From assembly GCA_021018815.1 (NCBI GenBank), contig JAITYX010000016.1, forward strand, positions 2,920,001 to 2,984,000: 64,000 nucleotides of DNA. The letters run 5' to 3'. The position numbers and the translations under genes are program-made. This document shows positions 36,640 to 48,239 of this stretch, piece after piece. The notes under the pieces are model-generated. The model did not search any database. It saw only the letters and a program-made list of their open reading frames with translations, and was not told the DNA's origin. The DNA is from Talinum fruticosum (lineage: Eukaryota; Streptophyta; Magnoliopsida; Caryophyllales; Talinaceae). The number at the start of each line of letters is the position of its first letter. Position 1 is the stretch's first letter.

Positions 36640-38663
36640 AACCTTATGTATATATATATGGAGATTTCTTCATTATTGGACAACTTTGGAGGGTAATGTC
36701 AATCTAAACACTATATAATGTCAATCTTTTCAAAAAGATGACATGGCGGTATGAGAGTGAATTTAAGAGTTTCAGTCCAATAAAAAATAATAATTTATCA
36801 TTGAAAAAAATAGGCTTCCATTATATATAGACTCTTTCTTACTCCATGCCAAAATAATAATAATAATAATAATAATATAATATAATTTTTCAAAAAATTA
36901 AACAAAATTAAAAATAATAAAATAAAAACATAATCTTAAACAAAAAGGTAAACAAATAATAAAATACACTAAATAAATATGAAAATAAATAATTAAATTA
37001 CCAAAATATTAAAAATATTTTCTGGACCTAATAGCCTAAATACCTAAAATAAAAATTAAAAAATTAAATTTATAAATTTATTAAATTAAAAATATGCTTT
37101 AATCTAAATTAGTAAATAAGTCCGAAAAATTATCAAATCAGTTATATATTATAATATTATCTAATCTTAATATATATTTAGGGTTTGGATTGTATATTAG
37201 CTCTCATTTATTTTTATGTATATTGATATGCAATATTATTTTGGTCCTGAAATATAATAATTTTTTCTAACATTATTAATTTTTTATTGTTAATCGTGTT
37301 TTTTGACTTGATGCCATAAAATTGTATTAGTTCAAAATATATTTATTATAAGAATTTTTAAAATTAAAACCAACAGGAACATGTTATAAAAATAATATTT
37401 AAATATTTTAACTATCCGAGGAAGCTATTTGGTTATTACATTCATCATATGTACAGTAATGATTTAATAAACTTTAAGAAATCATAAATTAATATAATAA
37501 AAATATAACAAGTACATATACACTTGATATTAATAATTAAAAATGCCTACAAGATAGAAAACTATTATTCAAATATGTCGTGGAATAAAACGTAATAAAT
37601 AAAAAGTTAGGAATTATATTGCTTCAGTTCTTAATTTGTGAACTTTAAGTTCGTAACTTGTGTTATATTTAAAGGATTCCAAACTTAATATGCCAACTTC
37701 TATTAAGCCCATAGGATTTCGAATAAATTCATTTGTCTCAAAATTTTTGCACAACATACAAATCTTTTTTTTTTTTTTGGTTACAAATACGGTTTATTTT
37801 AGTTTCTTCCTAACATGTCTATCTCGTGACTTATTATTGACAAACATATTTAAATCATATCTTTTACTATTTTAAGTTTTCTAAATTATTAAAAGATGAG
37901 TATTTGTCATCAAACCTTCCTGCGCATCTTCAAATAGAATTTCATGTTACTCTTATTATGTTAATTAATTGAGAGGAAAAGTTGTGTCTCAAGGGAAGCA
38001 ATTGGTTGTTAATCGAGGAAACACATGTATTTATAAAATCTCAATTGTATCAATATTTTTGCCCCATTAATTCACTACTAAAATCGCGATTAATTTTTAA
38101 TATAAATACGAAACACGAGATGATTTTATTACCATACGCCGCGAATTGACCTATCATGCCCTTTACTATGATACAAATTACCTATTATTGTTAAATATAT
38201 TTGGATCATTTCTATCATTATAATATTTTTCACTATTAATCCTCAATATAAGTAGTTATTATATGTTTAATTATCTTTGTGTGCGAAGTAGGTAAGAATA
38301 GATAAATTATTATATTCACCTTACAATTTTAAAAAATGAGATCTCATTATGGATATATGTATACTTTTTAAAAGTTCGTGTAATATTTAAGTCTATGATG
38401 TTTTAATAGGTTAGTTGCATATAAATATTTATCTAGGCGTCAATTAAGTTAAATTAGTATTGACTTTGTAGAGAGTTATTAGTTATAAATTTGATATTCT
38501 TTTATTCATTTGATGTACTCGTGTTGTAATATTAATTTGTGACATAATGATATTTATTGTCGTCTATAGGTCATTTAACTCAATATCTACCAATCATATA
38601 TTATTCTTTTTAAGTTATGCATTGTACAACACTACTCACGTGCATAGCACGGGTCCAAACTAG
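36640..38663 (+). mobile_element. Probable non-autonomous Helitron
   Basis: The 3' end is well formed. A hairpin at 38637-38653 (CACGTGC-ATA-GCACGGG, one mismatch in seven) is followed after six bases by CTAG (38660-38663) and a host T, as Helitrons end with a hairpin then CTRR before T. The 5' end is less certain. Sequence near 36640-36840 (GGACAACTTTGGAGG, TGACATGGC, then a TAGGCTTCCA block) resembles Helitron left ends I remember, but the exact TC terminus was not fixed. No Rep/helicase coding is present. Confidence 0.45.
36853..36876. repeat. AAT triplet repeat
   Basis: Eight units of AAT within an A-rich stretch. Confidence 0.9.
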
Positions 38664-39818
38664 TAATTATAAATTTCATCATTATCGGTAAGTTTTGAAG
38701 ATAAACTTAAAAGAAGGATTAGGTCTCAAATAAATTGTTTTGTACTCATCTTTATATACATTTAAAGCTAAATAAGAACTTTATGTGATCCCTAAGATGT
38801 AAATTTTTCTGATAGTATACCTTAGCTTACTTGGCTTAGAACTCTAATTTTTTGAAGTAATATAAGTTAGATTTGCTCAATTTGAACTCATTAGTAGGAC
38901 TGCCCAAGATGCATCAAACACCATATATTTACCCCAAAAAAAACAGGTGGCAGAAACAAACACTTTTACCAACTCCATTAATGAGGAGGTAAATCAAACT
39001 TTACCTAATCACACACATTAACATTGAGAATATTTGATAGTGCATCTACTGTAAAAAGGGCAATTATATCCTTCCCTATTGGGTTGAAAATTCTAAAAAT
39101 AAAAATTAAAAAAAGGTTGAAGAAGACATCTTTAACTACCATTGGGCCTTCTGTATTCCTTTTTGGACTGAGTACCACGTCTGGACCAATTATATCCTTT
39201 TTCCCTGTTAAACTTTGAGTTGTCTCCATTTTTTTGTGGTAAACTTTGAGCCACTCGTGGAAAGATTTAAATTCTATAGAAAAGACAAAAGATTCTGATC
39301 ATGTTTAAGATTCGACTCAAATGCTTAACTAGCATAATCAAGCATAGTAAACTAAAGCCCAACTCAACCTTGGTGCACTCTAGGTGTGCCTTTGAAGGGT
39401 TGCCAAGAGACGCGCAAACTCGTCCTTCCATGTGTAGCACCCGGGTACCAGTCCTAAGTGTTACAATTCTCTTGTAAATATAGGTGAAACTCTTAAGGTA
39501 TCGATTTAGATTTGGAACGTTTGACAATTAAGACAGTTCATTTCAGGCCATTATTTATGCTTGTGAGAAAATTTTGCTTATCTATTTCTGTTAAGATTCA
39601 TAAAATTTCACAAGCTGAAGAGTATATAGAGACCGCCGCAGGGGGAGGGAGGGAAGTCTCTTCAACTCCAAAAGAGCCGAAAATTGACTTGCATCTTTGT
39701 ATATATAACAAATTCACCACATCATATTTCATAGCTGCATATCAGATGTATGTACACTGGACTAGTTCATCAGTAATGGAGTCTTTGACTCATAAGTACA
39801 CAACATTACCAGACACAC
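38664..39818. other. Intergenic DNA and HDR 3' UTR
   Basis: No gene recognised. The HDR 3' UTR probably occupies the last 200-300 bp of this stretch. Confidence 0.45.
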
Positions 39819-42800
39819 TCAAGCAGCTACTGCTTCACGCTGCAATAATTCATCCCGCTTAATGTCAAACACCTTGATCAAGACATCTTCCACCACCTGG
39901 AAAAAAAGATGATATCGCACAAGAACTGTCAGAATAAACTCGGAATCATGATCCTGAATGATAACACAGAAACTAAAGCAGAAGCCCTTGTGTCTCCATT
40001 AGTGGTTTGGAAATAAAGACTCCATAGTCATGATGCGGTTCTTATGCCGGAAAATAAAAGAGAAACAACAAAGACAGAGTAATAGTTAACTCGGAATCTT
40101 ATGTTTCTGTACCTTGTCTGGGGTAGAAGCACCAGATGTCACCCCAATAGTAATAGGACCTTCTGGCAACCAATTTTCTTTCTCAACTAGCTCCCCATGC
40201 TGAGATAAGATGTTTTGATGAGTAGCTGCATACAGATATAAAAAGATTAAAGTAGGATTCATCAGTCTACACTTACTTTCAGTTTGTAAGATATTCTGTT
40301 TCCAGGGCCTATTCTTTCTTCGCTGTCAATCCAATAGGAGGGGATCCCACGATCCTCAGCTATTTCTTGCAAGTGGGAGGTGTTGCTTGAGTTCCAGCCT
40401 CCAACCACCAACATAAGGTCAACCTTTTCATCCACCAACTTATACATAGCATCTTGCCGCTCCTGATAAAGGAAAGAGTCATATGAAAACATGAACACAA
40501 GTTTCGGGATGCCAAGATGATTCTTCTTTAATATTGTACAGTTTGAGCTTTGGACCATGAACCCATGGCAAAATGCCATTTTGTTTACCATCTAACATCT
40601 GGTGCTACAGGAACCTCCCAATTTTTACAAAATGAAGTCGCCGGGAGAGAATAAACATTTACACAAGTCATGATAAAGAAAAAATTTATAAAATCAGTCA
40701 AGACCTAAACTATTTAACTTCAAAATATATAGGGCACACATCCAAGCCATAGTGGCAACTGTATGTCCTTGGTATGAAGATATTTTCAAAGATCTAACAC
40801 TCTTTTTACATCCTGTTAGTTTTCTAAAATTTAGTAGTCACCATCATTTGAGCTCCCAATTTACAAAGGACAGTAAAATTTTTCATACCAGGCAAAACTT
40901 AAAACCAGGCCAGTAATAACTACAATGAAAACTGCTTGAATTGGATACAATGTCAAATTGTCCATATACTCTGGAGTGAGAATTTGTCGTGGATTGAGCC
41001 ACATTTTAATTCTTCAAAGTATCAACTCTGCCTTGCTCTAGAGACCACATATAGGCTTGCCCCTGGACAGCAGTTTTGTTAAGAAATTAACCCTGCATCC
41101 TTTCCCTGACCACCCCCTGAACGACTCCCCCCAAAAAAAAGACCCACCCAAACGATAATAGTAATAATTAATAATGTGATAAGATAAAACAAAAATAAAA
41201 CAAGTAACCCACAGATGTGAAAATGCATCTCGTTCAGGAAGAGATAAATTTTGGTGTATTCACAGGGAACTATCTCACTGATACAACATCTAGCTGAGTC
41301 CTAAATCAGTTATTTTCTGAAAGCTGAATGCCGGCAAATTGATATGCTCAGGGGGAAGGTCTGGTCATTTCACTACTGAGTATAGTGTAAATCAGTAAGA
41401 ACTCACAAGGTTTGTTGCCTCGCTAGATTGAAAACTTTAAAGGACTGGGTCTGAAAGCCATGTGATTTAGCTAGTCTGGAAAATGAAGCATGTGGCTTAA
41501 TAACCACAAATAATGAGGAAAGGCTTTTGGCCTGGTGCATGTTGTGTACAGGATGTTTAGAGATACAGGCACCTTCCCCAAGCGATATTGGATCAAGGGA
41601 CATAATACCCCTTTAGGGAAACATAACACCCATAATAGATCGACAGAACAGCAGCTCAAATTTGGGCACAAGGTCAGAAAAATAGCGTTCCATCCATATA
41701 ATATTTAATACAGTTCAACAGGGGAAGAGCAAGCCAGGGAATAGAAATACCTGAGTAGCATCACAAATTGTGTTGAAACTCATGAAATGGCTGTTGATAT
41801 TCTCAACTCCATACTTGCGCATCATAGTTCTCTCAACCAGCTTTCCTGCAATAATCAAGAAAAGGCACACATCAAACCAATACTCCATCAGCATAAGAAA
41901 TAACACCATTATGCAAACCAAAATTCACAACCTACCAATTTCTTCCGTTTCTCCCTTGAGCATCGTAGTTTGATTTGCAATTCCAACCTTTACAAGGTCT
42001 TTGTCTGGATCAAAACCTTTAGAGACAGCATACTTGAATTTCTGAAAGAAAATTTATATACTTATTAAGTGAAGATAAAAGGACACAGAGAGACAAGTTC
42101 CTTCAAGTGCAAAAACTGAGATGGCACATGTTTAAAGAAAGGGAGTTTACTTCTAGAAAGGCCTCCTTGGTTGAGCTCGAACCATCAAGTTGTCCACCAA
42201 GAATGTAATCACACACATAAGTTGCCTGGGTGAAGTGTTAACAAACATATAAGAGGGAAATGTTACGTCACCATTCAAATGAGGTATAGAGCTCTAGGAA
42301 AGGAAAAACAATTCTGGCAAAGCTCAGCACGAAGTATATATACCTCTTTCATATCCTTCACAATTACATATGTCCCAGCAAAAGACGCAGTGGCTATGGT
42401 CTCCTCATGGGCATATTTCCCATGAATAATGGAAGTATACTCACCTTTCTTCTGCTTATCCACAACATTCCATACCTACAGGGAAAATTTATGTAAATAT
42501 GAGTGACAATGAGGTGCCAGAAATATGGGCAAAAATATGTAGCTGGTAAGAAAGAAAGCAAAGCAGCATAATAGCCACTACATCATACTTTAGAAACCCA
42601 AGGACAAGTTGTATCTACGATTTGTACATTTCTTTCACTCAAAGTCAACATTTCCTCTACAGCAGCTCCAAAAGCAGGCAAAATCACAACATCTCCTTGG
42701 TCAACCACTTCAAATTGCTTCTTTCCATCCTCAATGGGAATATTCTGCACTTCCATTTCTGCCAGCCGCTGCAGCAAAAAGAACTTTCTATGATTTATAT

Positions 42801-43813
42801 GTAGCAATTATGAATCTTTCATGCCCAAGTAAGAGAAGATGCACAGAAAGGGACATAATAACCTTAAACTACCTAATCTACAAGCTTGTGCACCTCTATT
42901 GATTCTTGATGACCCGAATAGCCTCAAGCTAGTTTTTCTCCTTTAGTATTAGCTTAATACTAAAAAACCAATCTAAACATAGAACCTCAAAAACATTGCC
43001 ATTTTGGTAAAACAGAATGATTTGATTGTTTTGAATACAATCCAACATCTTAAATGATAAGCTACCTAACAGCCATACGAAGCTTTAACCAAAAGAGCTA
43101 TGGTAAGTGTACTCAATGGAGAAATAAGGCTGAATTCCTCTTCAATGAAATTCCTTCTAATCATTAAGCTTGAAATTCATTGCGATAAAAGAAAATGTCA
43201 GTTAGAGAGGGCACCGATACCTTATTAACAGTCGGGTTGTGAATTATTTCATTGGTGATCCAGATCCTCTCGGTAGGAAATTGCTTCCTTGCTTCATATG
43301 CAATCTGTACCGCCCTCTCCACTCCCCAGCAGAATCCATATGATTCTGCCAACTTCACAGTGACATTACCCCATGTATATTCGTTACCATTCTCCTTCAA
43401 AGTTTTTATGATATCACCTGAATATCATCAGAAAGTCAGAAATTGTTCATCATAATACAGATTGACATAGCTTATGCAAATGCATGGAATTCTACTTAGT
43501 ATAAACTCGAAAATTATCCAAAAATCACAAATAAATCCTCTCAGTTCATTCATCAATGACAATTTCACAAAGTTAACCAAAAGAATTCGTTCCAATTTCG
43601 AAACTAAAATCCTTAATAGTAACAGGAACTGAAATATGTTTTTAATTGCTATGCTAATCTACTACCGCAGTAACTTTAATAGACCTCCAAGAGTGAAAAG
43701 GAAGTTTCAGAGAATTAAAGCTTAACTTCTGAATTAAGAGAAATTGTAAACCAGAACTGAAAGTTTTGATGATTAACTCTTCAACTAGCATCATCTACCA
43801 TAATCAATATGAA

Positions 43814-43875
<62 letters not shown>

Positions 43876-44159
43876 CTAGTATACTCGCGATTCATGAGTT
43901 GCATAGTCTCTTCCTTGTGGCCAAACCCGCGGCGATTGTAGTTCTTGCTTCTGGTTAAGTTATGGCGAAAAGCCTTGGCATCGAACTCGGAGTCGGCAGT
44001 GGATGAGGCGGACGACGACGGAGACTCGCCGGCGGCGCATCGGACGGACAAACGGCCTTTGCGGAACACATGAGAAAGTTTAACCAAACGACCGTGATTT
44101 TCCGACGATGGAATCTCGGCGCAGGTGAAGACGCGGCAAAGGTGGGGAGCGACCGCCAT
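39819..44159 (-). CDS. HDR: 4-hydroxy-3-methylbut-2-enyl diphosphate reductase (HDR/IspH), plastidial
   Basis: Ten coding exons read downward: 44159-43877, 43417-43221, 42768-42589, 42475-42344, 42225-42151, 42041-41936, 41845-41751, 40462-40277, 40199-40113 and 39896-39819. They total 1419 nt, 472 residues, and every phase closes. The first about 45 residues ([15 protein letters not shown]...) look like a chloroplast transit peptide. The three cysteines that ligate the [4Fe-4S] cluster are visible: YGFCWGVER (C124), DTTCPWVSK (C215) and NTICDATQ (C352). The enzyme performs the last MEP-pathway step in plastids, reducing HMBPP to IPP and DMAPP with electrons from ferredoxin. The first donor is GTGCGC, directly abutting a CT microsatellite. 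The gene looks fully functional. Confidence 0.96.
43816..43871. repeat. GA microsatellite at the HDR first donor site
   Basis: About 56 bp of GA; on the HDR sense strand it is CT and begins five bases into intron 1. Confidence 0.97.
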
Positions 44160-44860
44160 TTGCACAGCAATTCGAGCTCCAGGAGAGAGAGGATGGGTGA
44201 GAGTCTCAGAGATGAGAAGTGTGGGAATTAAAATTTTATCTACTAATACGTGTCGGATTATTATTGGCTGTCAATATTAATTAATTTGTGCATGATTGGT
44301 GATTTTAATTTGGAAGTTTTTCTCGCCAAACAAACAAATGGCTTGAACTTACGGAGACCCCCACGTCTGTCTTATTCGATCTCGGCTTTTCCCTGCCTCA
44401 AAATATTTTCTTTGTCCTTTTTTTTGTGTTAAAAAAATTTGGCAGAAGATTGTGAAATAAATGGGAACTAGTCTTTAAGGATCACACGATGTTTTTTAAA
44501 TATTAATTTGATGGTATGTAGGAACTTATATATAAAACGCACATAAATAAAACGAATATAAATGAACATAAAAGAGTTATTAAAATAAGAAATAAACGAA
44601 CATAAACAAATATAAAAAAATAAATAAATATAAATAAATATAAAAAACATAAATGAACATTAAGGCTTTCAACTATATGCTTAGAATAAGTGAAATGAAA
44701 GTAGGGTGAATGAACTTCAACGGCCTATTTCCAACTATGGGGCGAGAGATGAACTTGCGATGGATTAATGGAAGACCCAATGAGGAACCCATCCAGGTTC
44801 TGGCCCAACAAGCGACCCATCCAGGTTCTAGCTTCGTGAAACCCATCTAGGTTCTCGTCT
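44160..44860. other. HDR upstream region
   Basis: The HDR promoter and leader lie here, with a purine-rich stretch at 44180-44220. Beyond about 44460 it is AT-rich repeat-like DNA (AATAAA-type runs 44530-44660). No gene seen. Confidence 0.4.
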
Positions 44861-45357
44861 AGCGCTAGCAAAATTTAGGTTTGGATAATTCGGATATTTG
44901 GACAAAAATATCATACACGGATCCTGTAAGAACTGCAGATTTGGACGACTTGACCGGACTCGAACCCGAACTCGAATGTCCGATGTCCGAATGTTCGAAT
45001 TTGTGATATGAACTTTTGAAAATTGAACCGAAATTATTTATGTGACCGAACCCGAACCCGAATTATCGATGTCCGAATATTTTTATTGAAAATTTTATAT
45101 ATTTTGGACTAAATTATACCTAAACCCGAATAACCAAATATCCGAACTCGATTGTCCGAATTTGGTTGAACCCGAATAAGTCATAAAATTCGGACAACAC
45201 TGGAACCGAATTGTCAAACCCGAACTCGAATCGAATTTCAATTCGTACATGACCGATTGTCCAAATTTAAAATTCGGACAAAATTTTTATACTTGAACCC
45301 AATTTTTTCGGATGGACAAATACGAATTATCGGATCGGATGAATTTTTGCAGCGCTA
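44861..45357. mobile_element. About 500-bp TIR element, CCGAA-rich
   Basis: The ends AGCGCTAGCAAAATTT (44861) and AATTTTTGCAGCGCT (45342-45356) are inverted copies with a small gap. The interior repeats CCGAA/TTCGG words in both orientations. A target duplication was not found. Confidence 0.45.
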
Positions 45358-46249
45358 TTATGACCCGACGTAACCCACCCAAGTTATGGTCCAAGTGAAC
45401 CCAGGTTGGCTCACTAGGTCGAACCCGGATGGGCTCCCTCTTCGCTCAACGACTATTTACCATTCAAAATCAAAATTTAAAACTGAAACTCAAAAATTCA
45501 AAATCATAGTATCCATTCTTCGCTTATAAATAGAATCGTTTCCTAAGCCTAAAACACTCATCTTAATTACCATTACTCACACTCTATACCCATTGATTAA
45601 CTCTCATTCTCTCTACTCTTGCACTTGATACTACATTCTCCTAATCCTATTCTTACCTACTTATCATCCTCTCTACTCAAATTAGGCCTCATTGTTATTC
45701 CGATAAAATTGTTATTCCGCTAAAATTTTATAGGCTCCTACTTTACTCAAATCATACTTAGGCCTGTTTCATTTAGTTTTAATTTACATCTTTATATCTA
45801 TTTATAATTACATATTATTCTCTACTCTACTCTAATATAAAAAAATATATAAATCGAACATCAAGTAGACAAAGGATAAATTTTGATTACTTAGCCAATC
45901 ATTCTCTTATCAACCTAGCTTCTTATTATGAGGAGAAACTTTTGTTTTGGTTGTTGAAAAGCTAAGTACAGACCAACTTAATTGACCCAAATCTTAGCTT
46001 TATCACCATAGGTTGGAGACTCGCGGAGAGGGGCTCATCCCCATACTCGGTTGGAAGGCCATCTTGTTGCCAAGCAAGCTAACTAGGAGCTCCCGGCTTA
46101 TTGACGAATTACTTGTATGTAATATGCATTCAAAAATTATACAAAGGTATCTTATAGTTGTATGTAACTAGTATAAGACCTTTGACTTTTCAAAACTCAC
46201 TTAGGGATACCATAAAGTTAGTTGTAATTATATACAAGGTTTATTCTAG
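45358..46249. other. Intergenic DNA
   Basis: C/T-rich leader-like sequence at 45540-45680 but no coding frame. A half MITE copy (TAGGCCTGTTTCATTTAG) occurs near 45760. Confidence 0.4.
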
Positions 46250-46773
46250 GGATAGGAAATAGGTCGAGCAGGTCGGGTTCGTGTTTGTATTGAACTTAAA
46301 CGGGTTAAAACTCCCGACTCGAACTTGACTCGTTTAATGAACAAGTTGAGAATCCCCAACTTGAACCCGACTTGTTTAATAAACGGGTTGACTCGATTTA
46401 ACCTATTTATCCATTCAACATGCTTTTTAATTTAACTAATTAAACATACACAATTTATAATAACATAAAACGTTGCATGTATCGAAGTTAAGTTTTCAAC
46501 AATTATAAACCAAAATATGAAACCACAAATCAAAGTCTAAGTTCTTAAACATCCATGTCCACGCACACCAAATATCCACACACCAAATATTAAACGGATT
46601 AAATAGGTTACTTTCGTATTGAAAATCTCAACCTTAACCTAACCCTTATAATTAAACGGTTTATCGTGTCAACCCAATTAATTGAACGGGTTGAAAATTT
46701 CTACCCAAACCCGCTTATTTTCGTGTCGGATTCGTGTCGTGAATCGTGTCGGATCGCATTTTCCCAACTTTAG
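46250..46773. mobile_element. About 524-bp TIR-like element with about 10-bp target duplication
   Basis: TTTATTCTAG (46240-46249) and TTTATTCCTAG (46774-46784) flank it, a one-base-imperfect duplication. The interior is rich in AACGGGTT, CGTGTCG and their complements, forming many short hairpins. It resembles the 16806-17402 element in design but not in sequence. No coding capacity. Confidence 0.5.
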
Positions 46774-47653
46774 TTTATTCCTAGTATGATGGACTGATCG
46801 AAGTTATAAAAGGTCTAAAATACCCTAGTTGTTGAGGCATGCGAAAGCAAAATAATTGGATTCAACATCTGACTTCGCCATTGCATATGCCACAATAATT
46901 AAGAAAGCATTTCGAATAAATAAAATAAGATATTTTTTTGTCACAATAAAATAAGAAAGTTGACTAATAATTAGGCTTATCCATAATGGTAGCAACTCCT
47001 TTGAGTCTGCTACAAGTGTCACGTAAGTAAGAAAGTTGCTCCATTTTATTACTTATTGTCAATAGTAGTAACTCATATAAGTTGCTTCCATAATAATTTA
47101 TATTATAAATAGGTCCCATATAAAATATTTTATAAATATAATTATTTGTTCTCTCTACCCCTTTTCCTTCTCTCTCCTCCTTTTTCCCTCTCCCTCCTCC
47201 TTTTTCCTCCTTGGCCAATTACTCCCAACAATTGCTCCATAAAAAACTCCCTTATAATTGCTCCACCTCAACTCCACCCCTTTTTTTTATTTTTTCTTTC
47301 CTCCACGGGGATGTCATTATAAATAGCGTTACTGATATATGTTTAAACGATTGTCGGCACCATTTTTTAAAATAAAATAATTCCTTTTCCAGAGATTGAT
47401 TGAGAGGCTAATGATGTGTCAAAATTGACAGCGGGATATTTCAACGAAGAATAATAATTGGAAACCATTCCTTAGTCAAATTTTAAAACATTATCCTTAT
47501 AATTTTTTTATTCAAAAGAAAATTATTATACTAAAATACTTTTTGACTTTTGAAATGTTACCTTATTTTTAAGCGAAAGTAGAAGAAAAAGATATAATAC
47601 CTCATTTATTACAACATCTATTCAATTAATTTTCTTTTCATTAACTTTCGGTT

Positions 47654-47960
47654 AATATTAGACCTAACAATTGGATCATTTGTGTCGATTTTAATTTTTG
47701 ATAGTTCAAAATTATATTCGGGTCATTCTGTTCGAGTTAAGTTTTGATTTGGTTTGATTTCAATTTTGGTTCGGGTTGGGTTGATTTCAAGTTAGTTAAT
47801 ATTCTATTGAATAAACTTAACTTATAAAGACAAAACACTTTGGTTGAAAATATTCGGATTGAGTTTGAGTTATAACTTTTATGTGTTGGATTGAGTTCGA
47901 TTCAATTCAAATTTGGAATTATTGATTTAGGTCGAGTCACTATTGCTAGATCTAATTGGT
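47654..47960. mobile_element. Possible short TIR element, TTCGGGTT-rich
   Basis: Left TTAGACCTAACAAT and, inverted at the right, TTAGATCTAGCAAT form imperfect terminal repeats around about 300 bp of GATTTGGTTTGATTTC-like words. Boundaries and target duplication are uncertain. Confidence 0.35.
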
Positions 47961-48239
47961 ATAATAATTTAGCATCATAGAGTTGAGTTGACTTTGATTA
48001 CGTTTGGCCAGATTAACTTGATTTAATTGCTACTAAACTATATATATATTCAAAATTGGGGGGCAAAATTAATTAATTAATTAATATAGATATACAACGT
48101 TGTAGGCCCCTCAATGGGGAAATAAATTGGTTGATTACGTAGCATTTAGTACTTCCAATTCTCTGTGCACATACCTCTACCCTCCCTCCCTCTCCCACCA
48201 AAAACAAAAAACAAAAAAAAAACGAAAATTAAAGGGGCC

